From contig CAWAOM010000008.1 of the NCBI GenBank assembly GCA_963783695.1, positions 105,669 through 169,668 of the forward strand: a stretch of 64,000 nucleotides of DNA. Direction: 5' to 3'. Below the pieces are notes generated by a model, which worked only from the letters and a program-made list of their open reading frames with translations, ran no database searches and was not told the origin of the DNA. Origin of the DNA: BM003 sp963783695 (GTDB taxonomy: Bacteria > Pseudomonadota > Gammaproteobacteria > Steroidobacterales > BM003). Shown piece by piece: positions 26,447 through 35,148 of the stretch. A program made the translations under genes and the position numbers. Positions within the stretch are counted from its first letter, which is position 1, and each line of letters starts with the position of its first letter.

Positions 26447-28000
26447 CTACAGCTGGCTGCGGACCGGCAGGATCTTGACGAACCCGACTTTCGTGCGATC
26501 CCACCAGCTGGTTTCCGGTTCCTTGTCGAAGACGAGCGGTGGATCCATTTCGTTATCACGCCAGCGCACCTTGTTGCGATCGTCCAAAAATACCTCGTAG
26601 GCGCCTATGGGAAGCGTGTCATCGGCAAATTTCGCAAACTGCTCGGCGAGACCGCGATCATAAATGATGACGCCCAGTTCGGTATTGATGTTGGCCGAGC
26701 GCGGATCGAAATTGAACGAGCCGATGAACGTCTCTTTGCGATCGACGATGAACGCCTTGGTGTGCAACGTCGCCTTGGCGCCGACCGCCGCAACGATTTC
26801 GGCGCCCTTGATTTCGGCGTGTGGTTTGACTTCCCAGATCTCCGCGCCCGCCTCCAGCAATGGCTTGCGCGATCCCGCGTAACCGGCATGCACCGTGAAT
26901 TGATTGTTGGCGGCAAGCGAGTTGGTAACGATCGTAACGTCGACACCACGCGCTTCGAGTCCGCTAAAGAATTCGATGCCGCGTTTTCGCGGCACGAAAT
27001 AAGGTGAAACGATAAGCGCCTCGCTCTCGGCGGCCCGCAGAGAGGCAACGAGTGGTGTGATGATCTGGTCGGCGTCCTTGGCCTTCTTCTTGATGCCCTT
27101 GTCGGGAGAGTCAACCACCATTTTGTAGGGCGCCCAGCGGTACTGGCTGCCATCGGCGTCCATGTACTGTTCGAACTTCGCCTTTACCGCCCCCGCATAT
27201 TCGGTGCTCATGATCTCCTGCATCGTCTCGGCGAGGTTGTTTCGGACCTGCGCAAGCGCGGTTTCCGGGTCGTCGAGTTCCTTGACGAAAGCCAGCACCG
27301 GCAGCGCCGTTTCATGGTTCCAGTAGGTATCGAACATGTCCGAGATATCCTGGACGATCGGACCCATGCAGGCCACGTCGAGATCACCGAACTTGGCGTC
27401 CCTCCTCGCCCCGAAATACTCGTCGGCGATGTTGCGCCCGCCGATGACTGTCACCTGGTTGTCAATCGTGAAAGACTTGTTGTGCATGCGCCGGTTGATA
27501 CGACTGAACCCGGTAATCGCACCGAGTGAGCGGCCGGCCGCGCCACGCTTGAACGGGTTGAAAATGCGAATGGAAAGATTCGGATGCGAGTCGAGTGCCG
27601 CCAGGCCGACGTCATAACCGGAGGTAAACATATCATCCACCAGAATCCGGACTCTTACCCCGCGATCGGCGGCCTGCAACAGACTATAAATGAAGGCGCG
27701 CCCGACGATGTCGTTCTTGATCAGGTAGTACTGCACGTCGATGGAGCGCTCGGCACGATTGGCCAGTATCAGCCGCGTCGCGAGTGCATCGATGCCACTG
27801 CGTATAGGCAGGAAACCGGATTCCCCCTCCGCTTTGTCCGCAACGATGGGCTGGACTATTCGGCCGAGCTGGGTGTCATTGGTGCCGGTGAGCGCCTGCG
27901 ACTCCGTGCGCGGGTAGTCGTAGTCGATGCTGGCGCAGCCCGATGCGAGCGCGAGCACGAACGCCAGCCCCAGTGTTATCCGTAATCGTCGTGCAGACAT
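26447..28000 (-). CDS. phospholipase D-family lipoprotein (ClsC-like)
   Basis: This 517-residue protein has two HKD motifs: HNKSFTID (H172, K174, D179) with GGRNIADEYF after it, and HTKAFIVD (about H412, K414, D419) with GSFNFDPRSANINTE. This layout and the N-terminal ALASGC lipobox resemble the ClsC/YmdC group of cardiolipin synthases, which act at the envelope on phosphatidyl groups. AGGGGAAG precedes the ATG at 28000; the frame is open further upstream but without protein-like sequence. It would transfer phosphatidyl groups between phospholipids; the partner protein found beside ClsC in E. coli (YmdB) is absent here. Confidence 0.85.
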   Translation of the reverse strand: MSARRLRITLGLAFVLALASGCASIDYDYPRTESQALTGTNDTQLGRIVQPIVADKAEGESGFLPIRSGIDALATRLILANRAERSIDVQYYLIKNDIVGRAFIYSLLQAADRGVRVRILVDDMFTSGYDVGLAALDSHPNLSIRIFNPFKRGAAGRSLGAITGFSRINRRMHNKSFTIDNQVTVIGGRNIADEYFGARRDAKFGDLDVACMGPIVQDISDMFDTYWNHETALPVLAFVKELDDPETALAQVRNNLAETMQEIMSTEYAGAVKAKFEQYMDADGSQYRWAPYKMVVDSPDKGIKKKAKDADQIITPLVASLRAAESEALIVSPYFVPRKRGIEFFSGLEARGVDVTIVTNSLAANNQFTVHAGYAGSRKPLLEAGAEIWEVKPHAEIKGAEIVAAVGAKATLHTKAFIVDRKETFIGSFNFDPRSANINTELGVIIYDRGLAEQFAKFADDTLPIGAYEVFLDDRNKVRWRDNEMDPPLVFDKEPETSWWDRTKVGFVKILPVRSQL

Positions 28001-28511
28001 CAGTCTTCCCCTGGCGTTTTTCGTAGAGCGCAATGTACCAAATCTGCTGGCCGTTGCGGCGAGATTGTTTCGAATCTGTCCACAACGGCGCGCCATCCAC
28101 TCCGTAATGCTGCGCCCGGCCGTGGCGGTCAATCGTTGCAATCAAACGCCGGCCTTGCCGGTTTCACCAGGTAGAGGAGTCGTCAACCGGAGCGCGATCC
28201 CGGTGCGGCTCACAGGCAGGAGAAACGATTCTTTAGGCACGAAAAGCGTTTGACACCTGCCTCGGCGCTCGCCGGACTGGCGTTGGTGCTCGCGCTCGAT
28301 GATGTCCTCGCGAAAGGCTTTGCGGCCCCGCACGTGTTCAGGGACATTGAGGAAGTTTAGAGCGAATTCGGAGCAGTTTGGGGACAGCGACCCTCTCGCG
28401 ATATCCGCTATGGCGCGGCGATTCAAGTCATCAATGTGCACGGAAACACTCATGCGTTGAATATCTTTCGCGACAGACGCGATCACGTCCCCGGGCGCAG
28501 CGCACTACCGC
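28001..28511. other. intergenic region with degenerate family A half-units
   Basis: This 511-bp gap upstream of the phospholipase gene contains degenerate family A half-units at 28337-28394 (TTCAGGGACATTGAGG, then TTTGGGGACAGCGACC). An open minus-strand frame of 114 codons spans part of it but its sequence is derived from the repeats and has no ribosome-binding site. The promoter of the phospholipase gene should lie in the left part. Confidence 0.45.
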
Positions 28512-28538
28512 AAAAAAAGCCCCGCCAGAAGGCGGGGC
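28512..28538 (-). terminator. rho-independent terminator of the fasciclin gene
   Basis: On the minus strand GCCCCGCC pairs with GGCGGGGC around a 4-nt loop and is followed by seven T residues. It lies 41 bp after the stop of the fasciclin-domain gene. Confidence 0.9.
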
Positions 28539-28579
28539 CGAATCTTGCGCAGAAGCTCGTCATCAACGAGCAGAATGCA

Positions 28580-29131
28580 TCACTGGCAGCCGCTTGGATC
28601 GATGGTCGGCGCAAACGGCAGCACGACGGCATTGATCACGTGGATGATGCCGTTCGCAGCCGGAACGTTTGGCATAACGATGTCAGCGCTGCGACCGAGC
28701 TGATCCGTGAGGACGCCGTTGGCCTGTTCCAGACGCGCGCCAAGCAAGGTGCGTATCGTATCCGATGACGTCACTTCGCCCGCATCACGATTGCCTCTTG
28801 CGACATGGTAGAGCAGGATCTTGGTCAGATCGTCGGTAGACAGCACGCACAGATTGGTCGGGTTCAGGCCCAGCGCAGCGAAGGCCGCGTCTGTCGGCGC
28901 GAACACCGTGTGTTGGCCACCGCCAGTCAGCGTCGCCGCCACGGCCGGATCGGCGGCGTTGACCGCAGCGATCAGCGTTTCGAACTCGCCGCTCTGAGAA
29001 TTCACGAATGCGGCGACGTCAACGATCGTCGGGCCCTTGGGTCCCTGTCCTTTCGGACCGGCAAATGCGGTGCCCGCGGCACCTACCGCGAGAACGACCG
29101 CGGCAAAAAAAGCGAATGAACGAATCCTCAT
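28580..29131 (-). CDS. secreted fasciclin-domain protein
   Basis: This 183-residue protein has a signal peptide (MRIRSFAFFAAVVLAVGAAGTAFA). One fasciclin (FAS1) domain follows: GEFETLIAAVNAAD at the start, the H1 box HTVFAPTDAAFAALG, LTKILLYHVARG, and the H2-like ADIVMPNVPAANGIIHVINAVVLP. AAGGGAG precedes the ATG at 29131; an in-frame upstream start at 29182 lacks support. Bacterial FAS1 proteins are extracellular adhesion or cell-surface proteins. It has its own strong terminator and stands alone. Confidence 0.92.
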   Translation of the reverse strand: MRIRSFAFFAAVVLAVGAAGTAFAGPKGQGPKGPTIVDVAAFVNSQSGEFETLIAAVNAADPAVAATLTGGGQHTVFAPTDAAFAALGLNPTNLCVLSTDDLTKILLYHVARGNRDAGEVTSSDTIRTLLGARLEQANGVLTDQLGRSADIVMPNVPAANGIIHVINAVVLPFAPTIDPSGCQ

Positions 29132-29398
29132 TAGTTTTATCTCCCTTCCAATGAGTTGGCGAGGAGTTATTCGGTCGGTCACGCCCGGTTGGATTCAAGC
29201 GGATTGGGAAAATCGAAATTGAAAAAGATTATGTAAAACTAAAACCCCCGGCGCACAGAAATCGAGAGCGTCGGGTGAATCGTTTAAGGCAACGTCGACG
29301 CCGGTTTCGCTTCGCTCCGGACACGTCGAAACTGCAAACTATGCAGACAGGGCCTGTCCGGTGTGGTGTGGATACGGCAGTTCCCGGCACTCGAAATG

Positions 29399-29424
29399 AA
29401 AACGGCGCGCCGAGGCGCGCCGTT
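29399..29424 (-). terminator. hairpin terminator of the secreted protease gene
   Basis: AACGGCGCGCC and GGCGCGCCGTT form a perfect 11-bp stem with a 2-nt loop (29401-29424). The minus-strand reading continues TTCATTTCG, a short T-rich tail. It lies 40 bp after the stop of the protease gene. Confidence 0.75.
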
Positions 29425-29463
29425 TCCGTTCATGCGATCAGGCGGCGATTTGCCGCCTGGCGA

Positions 29464-30960
29464 CTACGGGCAGTTCACCGCGTAACCGGCATCCCCGTCA
29501 GCGGCATTTTCCGGAAACCCGTTCGACGCGGCCGCACTGAAGACGCAACTCGCCGACGTGCCGTTCAGTTTCGGACCGGCCATACCCGGGCTGGTCGTAT
29601 AACCCCACGAGTTGACCGAGATGATCGGACCGGTGCCACCGCTCAGCGGCTGAACCCAGGGTCCGCCCGAAGAACCGCCGGACAGATCACAGCTCGGCAG
29701 CCACCAGTTGTCGCTGCCCTCGGTGGTCATGTCCTCGGCGCAATACATGAAGTTCGGATCGTCGCTATACGAATAACCTAGCGCATGAGTGAAGTCGGCG
29801 GACGCCGAACCCGCAGTGCCGTCGTTCACCTCCGGCGCGGTGAAGTCGATGTTGAGCGCCGGCACGGCAGCATCCAAAACATCTGAACTCGGATTGATGC
29901 CCGGCTGGTGCGAACCCGGACCGTCCTCGACCACGTAGAAGGCATAATCCCAAGGAATGTTGTCCGGGAACACAGCCTGGGTCCAGTTCGTATCCACGAC
30001 ACCAAACGATGCTACCCAGCAACCGATCGGGTCGTTGCTGCAGTCGCTGTCGGTACGGCTGCCGGTCGTGCCGTCCTGATTCGGAATAAACAAAACGTTG
30101 CGGGCAAAGGCGCCGTTCGCATCGTCGTAGACGCAGTGCGCGGCAGTCAGGATCACCGACCGACCGCTCGCATTGTCGGTCACGACCGTGCCGGAGCAGA
30201 CATAGCCGTTCCATGGACCCTTGCGCTTGGAATTCGCCGGCATTTCATAGAAGAGCCGGCCAGCGGTTTGCTGGACATCGCCGCCACCGGTCCACGGCGC
30301 ATTGGTGATGGTGTCGCCACCACCACCACCACCACCGCCTCCGCCACCACCAGTGGAGACGGTGAATGGGGTGTCGGCCGAAAGCGCAGAGTTACCGCCT
30401 TTCTTGGCGGTGTCCGTGGCGACGACCTGCCAGCTCCAGTCGCCATCGGTGAAGCCCGACAACGCAGCGCTCCACGAGTCGCCACCGGTATTGGTTGCCG
30501 AGAAAGACTGGGTGTTTACGCCGTCCGGGTAAGTTATTTCGAAAGTCACCGAACGGACGCCGACATTATCGGTGACGACGGCCGAGAAAGTGTAGGCGTC
30601 GCCGATCGTATCGCCGGCGGCCGGGTCGAGACTGGTTATCACCGGCGGCGTCGTATCGTTACCGCCACCGCCCGGTCGCGCCTGCGGGGTCTTGCCGCCA
30701 CCGGCCTCGGCAGAAATCTGGTGTCCATGCGGTTTCAGGGAACCGTCGGCGCGGCGAAGGTAACCCAGACCGCGCTGGTCGATGACAAGATCCCTCGGCG
30801 AGGCCGCGGCGCGGCGCGCCGGCGTCCAGTATTCGATGACGCGGGCCTTGTCCGCGTTTTGCCCCGGCGCCGCACTCGCATCGCCGGCGGTTACTCCTCC
30901 CGCGAGCACTATGATCAGAGCGCCCGAGAGGACCATCCTCGATTCCCTTATTCCGGTCAT
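29464..30960 (-). CDS. secreted trypsin-like serine protease with beta domain and polyglycine linker
   Basis: This 498-residue protein has a signal peptide (MVLSGALIIVLAGGVTAGDASA). An N-terminal propeptide-like region is followed by an Ig-like beta domain (TTPPVITSLDPAAGDTIGDA to about residue 205). A run of twelve Gly comes next, then a chymotrypsin-fold protease domain. The triad is visible: H275 in LTAAHC, D338 in WDYAFYV and S431 in GGSSGGPW. Paired cysteines surround the active site. The start ATG 30960 has GGGGA 7 bp upstream; 30966 is also possible. It is probably secreted and released or activated by cutting in the glycine linker, which is inference. Confidence 0.9.
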   Translation of the reverse strand: MTGIRESRMVLSGALIIVLAGGVTAGDASAAPGQNADKARVIEYWTPARRAAASPRDLVIDQRGLGYLRRADGSLKPHGHQISAEAGGGKTPQARPGGGGNDTTPPVITSLDPAAGDTIGDAYTFSAVVTDNVGVRSVTFEITYPDGVNTQSFSATNTGGDSWSAALSGFTDGDWSWQVVATDTAKKGGNSALSADTPFTVSTGGGGGGGGGGGGDTITNAPWTGGGDVQQTAGRLFYEMPANSKRKGPWNGYVCSGTVVTDNASGRSVILTAAHCVYDDANGAFARNVLFIPNQDGTTGSRTDSDCSNDPIGCWVASFGVVDTNWTQAVFPDNIPWDYAFYVVEDGPGSHQPGINPSSDVLDAAVPALNIDFTAPEVNDGTAGSASADFTHALGYSYSDDPNFMYCAEDMTTEGSDNWWLPSCDLSGGSSGGPWVQPLSGGTGPIISVNSWGYTTSPGMAGPKLNGTSASCVFSAAASNGFPENAADGDAGYAVNCP

Positions 30961-31232
30961 TTCCATTCCCCAGAGATTGCGTAGTGGCTGCTTTATATAA
31001 ACAAACATCTGTCCTGAAGGTCAAAAACTACCACATTCATACGCCGGGCCGCGGCCTCATTTTTCCATAACGCGCCGGATCGACATTCGAGGTCATTGTC
31101 CTTGCATCGCTCTGATCGGATGGCTGGCGTGTTTTTCGTGCAGCGCCCGCCCGCAGCCACGCCCGGTTCGCCCGTTTCTCTGCCGCTGCTATATTTAGGC
31201 TCTCAGGCAAATACGGTTGACGGGGTAGCGGC

Positions 31233-31694
31233 GTGTACAAATTGAAGGTGAACGGCCAGACCGTTGAGCTAGATGTCGACGGCGACATGCCGCTGTTGTG
31301 GGCGCTTAGGGACACCCTCGGGCTAACCGGTACCAAGTTCGGTTGCGGCGAGGCCTATTGCGGTGCCTGCACGATCCACCTCGACGGCAAGGCCACACGC
31401 TCGTGTGTGCTGGCCGTCTCCGCCGCGGCCGGACACGACATCACGACGATCGAGGGGCTGTCGCCTGACGGCAACCATCCGGTCCAGGTCGCGTGGCGCG
31501 AGGAGAACGTACCGCAGTGCGGTTATTGCCAGACCGGTCAGATCATGAGCGCAGCAGCACTGCTTGCGAGCAAACCCCGGCCCAGCGACACGGAAATAGA
31601 ATCGGCGATGCGCGGCAACCTGTGCCGCTGCGGCACCTATGTTCGCATCCGCACCGCGATCAGGCGCGCGGCCGATGGAGGGAGTGCATCGTGA
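31233..31694 (+). CDS. iorA: (2Fe-2S) subunit of isoquinoline 1-oxidoreductase-type dehydrogenase
   Basis: This is a 153-residue electron-transfer subunit. The N-terminal plant-type [2Fe-2S] cluster has C38, C43, C46 and C58 (GCGEAYCGACTIHL). The C-terminal helical [2Fe-2S] domain has C96, C99, C131 and C133 (QCGYCQTGQIM, NLCRCGTY). This matches the small subunit of xanthine dehydrogenase-family enzymes of the IorAB type, which lack a FAD subunit. The GTG at 31233 is the first conserved start. The stop overlaps the GTG of the large subunit (GTGA), so the two are coupled. Substrate is unknown; aldehydes or N-heterocycles are usual. Confidence 0.93.
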   Translation: MYKLKVNGQTVELDVDGDMPLLWALRDTLGLTGTKFGCGEAYCGACTIHLDGKATRSCVLAVSAAAGHDITTIEGLSPDGNHPVQVAWREENVPQCGYCQTGQIMSAAALLASKPRPSDTEIESAMRGNLCRCGTYVRIRTAIRRAADGGSAS

Positions 31695-33931
31695 GCGGTG
31701 ACCGGTTCGATCCGGAGTGGGTGGCGGAGCGTCGCGCGGCGGTCTCGTCTTCGACAATGACCCGGCGCGAGTTCTTTCGTGTTTCGGGGCTTGCCGGTGG
31801 TGGCCTGGTCCTGAGCGTGGCGATTCCCGGTTCCGGGATTGCAGCCGCAACAGCCGGGGCAGGGTTCGAACCGAACGTGTTCGTTCGCATCGACGCCGAC
31901 AACTCGGCCACCGTCACCGTTTCACAATCCGAGATGGGTCAGGGTGTGCGCACCACGCTGGCTATGATCGTCGCCGAAGAACTCGATCTCGACTGGTCCC
32001 GGGTCAGCGTCCGGACCGCCCCCGCCAACGAGGAGAAATACGGCCGCCAGGGGACCGGCGGCAGCGCCAGTATCCGCCGCAACTGGGCCCGGCTGCGCGA
32101 GTCAGGCGCGAGCGCGCGGGCAATGCTGCTGGCTGCGGCGGCGGATCGGCTCGGCGTCGACGCCGCTACGCTGGAGACGGCGGACAGTTATGCGATTGAC
32201 CCTGCCAGCGGAAAACGCATCGCCTACGGCGACCTCGCCGCAGCGGCAGCGACAAAGCCGGCGCCCGACAAGCCGGCGCTGAAAACGCCCTCCCAGTTCC
32301 GCTTGCTCGGCAAAGAACACGCGGGCGTCGACGTCGATGCAATCGTTACCGGCAAAGCGATCTATGGCGCGGACGTGCGACTGCCCGGCATGCTGTATGC
32401 AGTCGTCGAACGCAGCCCGGTGCATGGCGGCAGCCTGAAATCCTATGAAGATGCGGCGGCGCTAAAGATCACCGGCGTGCGCAAGGTCGTGACGGTACCG
32501 GCCGTCGGCGGCAGTACCAACGTCCACGCCGGCGTCGCGGTGATCGCCGACAGCACCTGGGCGGCAATGCAGGGGCGCGATGCGCTTGCTATCGAGTGGA
32601 ATGCCGGGCCGCACGGCGGCGAGAACAGCGCCGCGCATTCGAAGAAGATGCATGAACTCACCTCGCGTCCCGGCGAGGCCACCGTGAACCGTCTTGGCGA
32701 TCCGGACAAAGTGCTTGCCGCGGCCGATGATGTGCTGTCGGCGACGTACGAAGTGCCGTTTTTGTCGCATGCAACGATGGAACCGATGAACTGTACCGCC
32801 GCGGTCGATGGCGACCGCTGCCGGATCTGGACACCGACCCAGTTCCCCAACTGGGCCGCGCGCGCGACTTCCGAGGCACTCAAAATCCCGGCCGCGAACG
32901 TCTCTGTCGAAATCACGCTGATCGGCGGCGGATTCGGCCGCCGCATCAACCCGGACTATGTCGTCGAAGCTGCACTGGTTGCCGCCGAGGCCGACGCGCC
33001 GGTCAAGGTCACGTGGAGCCGCGAAGACGATATGCGCCACGATTTCTATCGCCCGGCGGCGGTCCACGTCATCGATGCCTGTCTCGACGACGCCGGCATG
33101 CCGCTCGCGTGGCGGCAACGTTTCTCGACACCGGCGATCCGCGCGACCTACAGCGACAAGGTCGATGTCGATGCGTTCGGCGTCGGCGAAAGCGACGGTG
33201 CGGCCAATATGCTGTACCGCATCCCGAACCGCTCGTGCGAATACAGCTATCTCGATTCCGGCATCAATCGCGGCTGGTGGCGTGCCGTGCACACGACCCA
33301 CGCGACGTTCGCGGTCGAGAGTTTTATCGACGAACTCGCCGTGCGCGCGGGTAAGGATCCGCTCGAGTTGCGTCTCGCGCTGATCGACGAACTGGAGGTC
33401 GACCGTCCCGAGCAGAACGAGGAATTCCCGTTCCGCCCGCAACGCCTGAAAGGCGTACTGCAACTCGCGGCCGCCAAGGCCGGCTGGGGCAAGCCTCTGC
33501 CCGCCGGGCACGGCATGGGCATCGCCTGCGGCATCGACCACCTGAGCTACGCGGCGGAAGTGGTCGAGGTGTCGGTCATCGACGGCAAGCTGCGCATCCA
33601 CAAGGTCGTGTGCGCAGCCGACTGCGGCCCGGTGCTCAACCCCAACGGTGGACGTGCCCAGATCGAGGGCGGGATCGTGCAGGGCCTGTCCGCGGCGTTG
33701 CGCGAACGCATCACGGTCGCCGACGGGCGTATCGTCGAGGGCAATTTCGGCGACTACCGGATATTGCGTATCAACGAATCGCCGCTCGTGATCGAAACCC
33801 ATTTCGCCGAGACGGATGCGCACCCGACCGGGCTCGGCGAGCCGTCGGTGCCGCCGATCGCCGCGGCGCTGGCCAACGCGATTCATGCCGCCACCGGCAA
33901 GCGTCACCGCCGCCTTCCGATCGAGATCTGA
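31691..33931 (+). CDS. iorB: molybdopterin-binding large subunit, isoquinoline 1-oxidoreductase type
   Basis: This is a 746-residue TAT-exported molybdenum hydroxylase subunit. The twin-arginine signal TRREFFRVSGLAGGGLVLS lies at about 24-42, indicating export of the folded, cofactor-loaded complex with the small subunit. Family stretches include SQSEMGQGVRTTLAMIVAEEL, TLIGGGFGRRINPDYVVEA and the C-terminal GLGEPSVPPIAAALANAI, whose Glu is the conserved catalytic residue of the family. The frame is open further upstream, but GGAGGGAG before the GTG at 31691 and the overlap with iorA fix the start. No cytochrome or accessory gene (XdhC/CoxI type) is adjacent. Confidence 0.92.
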   Translation: MSGDRFDPEWVAERRAAVSSSTMTRREFFRVSGLAGGGLVLSVAIPGSGIAAATAGAGFEPNVFVRIDADNSATVTVSQSEMGQGVRTTLAMIVAEELDLDWSRVSVRTAPANEEKYGRQGTGGSASIRRNWARLRESGASARAMLLAAAADRLGVDAATLETADSYAIDPASGKRIAYGDLAAAAATKPAPDKPALKTPSQFRLLGKEHAGVDVDAIVTGKAIYGADVRLPGMLYAVVERSPVHGGSLKSYEDAAALKITGVRKVVTVPAVGGSTNVHAGVAVIADSTWAAMQGRDALAIEWNAGPHGGENSAAHSKKMHELTSRPGEATVNRLGDPDKVLAAADDVLSATYEVPFLSHATMEPMNCTAAVDGDRCRIWTPTQFPNWAARATSEALKIPAANVSVEITLIGGGFGRRINPDYVVEAALVAAEADAPVKVTWSREDDMRHDFYRPAAVHVIDACLDDAGMPLAWRQRFSTPAIRATYSDKVDVDAFGVGESDGAANMLYRIPNRSCEYSYLDSGINRGWWRAVHTTHATFAVESFIDELAVRAGKDPLELRLALIDELEVDRPEQNEEFPFRPQRLKGVLQLAAAKAGWGKPLPAGHGMGIACGIDHLSYAAEVVEVSVIDGKLRIHKVVCAADCGPVLNPNGGRAQIEGGIVQGLSAALRERITVADGRIVEGNFGDYRILRINESPLVIETHFAETDAHPTGLGEPSVPPIAAALANAIHAATGKRHRRLPIEI

Positions 33932-33994
33932 GTTTTAAGTTAAGCGCTTCTGCGAAGCGGCAGTCATTCGCCGATATCCGGTAGGCTACGCGGC

Positions 33995-34957
33995 ATGTCG
34001 CTGATCGCCGAGCTGCAACGCCGCAACGTGATTCGGGTGGGGACTGTGTACGTCGCGTTCGCATGGCTCGTCGTTCAGGTTCTCGATTCTCTGGCGCCGG
34101 TGTTCGGCCTCAGCGATGCGGTGACCCGTCTCGTCGTGATCGTGCTCGCGATCGGCCTGGTTCCGGTGCTCGTCGCCTCGTGGCTGTTCGAGCTGACACC
34201 GGAAGGCCTCGCCCGCAACAACAAGGTCGATCATGACGCACCTGCCCGCCGCAACGCCGCCAGGCGCCTCGACCAGGTCATCATTGCGATGCTTGCTGTC
34301 GCCGTCAGTTACTTCGCTTTCGACAAATTCGTGCTCGACCCCGGACGCGACGCGGAGATAGCGAGCGAGGCCGACCGGGTCGATCCCGAATCCTACGCGT
34401 TGTTTCTGCAGGCACGCCATCTCTTGCAACGTCATCGTGACGAAGGCGCAGCGGAAGCGGAAACCCTGCTGGACGAGGCCCTTGCGCGCGACCCAAACAA
34501 TGTCGCCGCCCTGCTTTTGTATGCCCGCATCTACGGGCAAAACCTCTACTGGGGGCATCTGACCCGGGAGCAGTGGGCGAGTCAACTCCGTGAGAAAATG
34601 GACTGGGTTCTCGCAATCGATCGCATCGAGGCACACGAGGCCGCGCTTTCCGAGCTCGAAGCGTCCGTTGAAGACGAAAAATTCGAGCGATACCTGGTTC
34701 GCCCCGAGGACTTCCTCGCTTCCGCCTACGCCTGGGTCGGGCGCCATGCCGAGGCTTTCGACATACTCGAGCAGAGGATCGATCCACCGGCGTCCAACGG
34801 ACCCCACAGCTGGAACACGGACCCATTGTTTCAATCGTTGCACGACGACCCGCGCTGGAACGGCCTGCTCGAAAAAGCCGGGCTCGCCCCGCACCAGCTC
34901 CGCAAGTTCGATATCGAGAAGCTGTTCCCCGGACCCGGCACGGTGCCCGTCGGGTAA
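33995..34957 (+). CDS. membrane-anchored TPR protein (short paralogue)
   Basis: This 320-residue protein opens with MSLIAELQRRNVIRVGTVYVAFAW and two membrane segments ending in SWLFELTPEGLAR, the N-terminal domain shared by many gammaproteobacterial TPR and adenylate cyclase-like proteins. A third membrane segment is at about 93-112. Its N-terminus is paralogous to the protein at 37751-39580, but the FlgO/TolB-like domain present there is missing: the sequence passes from FDKFVLDP straight into TPR-like helices (YALFLQARHLLQRHRDEG). It is likely an inner-membrane protein facing the periplasm; function is unknown. No clear ribosome-binding site precedes the ATG. Confidence 0.78.
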   Translation: MSLIAELQRRNVIRVGTVYVAFAWLVVQVLDSLAPVFGLSDAVTRLVVIVLAIGLVPVLVASWLFELTPEGLARNNKVDHDAPARRNAARRLDQVIIAMLAVAVSYFAFDKFVLDPGRDAEIASEADRVDPESYALFLQARHLLQRHRDEGAAEAETLLDEALARDPNNVAALLLYARIYGQNLYWGHLTREQWASQLREKMDWVLAIDRIEAHEAALSELEASVEDEKFERYLVRPEDFLASAYAWVGRHAEAFDILEQRIDPPASNGPHSWNTDPLFQSLHDDPRWNGLLEKAGLAPHQLRKFDIEKLFPGPGTVPVG

Positions 34958-35096
34958 CCGGTTCGATCGGTGCACAGCCTCTTCGGCGCCGCCCGGCGGC
35001 CCGGGCACAGCGAACCGGACATCCAGGCGGCAACGACCAGCAACGGTTTGCGAACACCCCGCCCGGCGCTCAATCTCGCCGATACTGCGCACCGGC

Positions 35097-35124
35097 AAAA
35101 AGAAGCGCCCCGGCGGGGCGCTTC
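35097..35124 (-). terminator. rho-independent terminator of the Vgb-like propeller gene
   Basis: GAAGCGCCCC and GGGGCGCTTC form a 10-bp stem with a 3-nt loop, and on the minus strand it is followed by TTTTTGCC. It lies 24 bp beyond the stop of the 35149-37077 gene. Confidence 0.88.
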
Positions 35125-35148
35125 TCCTGGCTTGCATGAAACGCGGAA

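Noticed and set aside
28142..28486. 114-codon minus-strand frame upstream of the phospholipase gene
   Set aside because: Part of it translates family A repeat sequence, there is no ribosome-binding site, and no conserved protein pattern is visible.
32462..33907. 481-codon minus-strand open frame inside the molybdenum-subunit gene
   Set aside because: It is antisense to a strongly supported gene, lacks a family-like sequence and is explained by high GC third positions. The same applies to long antisense frames at 54792-55883, 61056-62321, 1974-2705 and 24984-25757.
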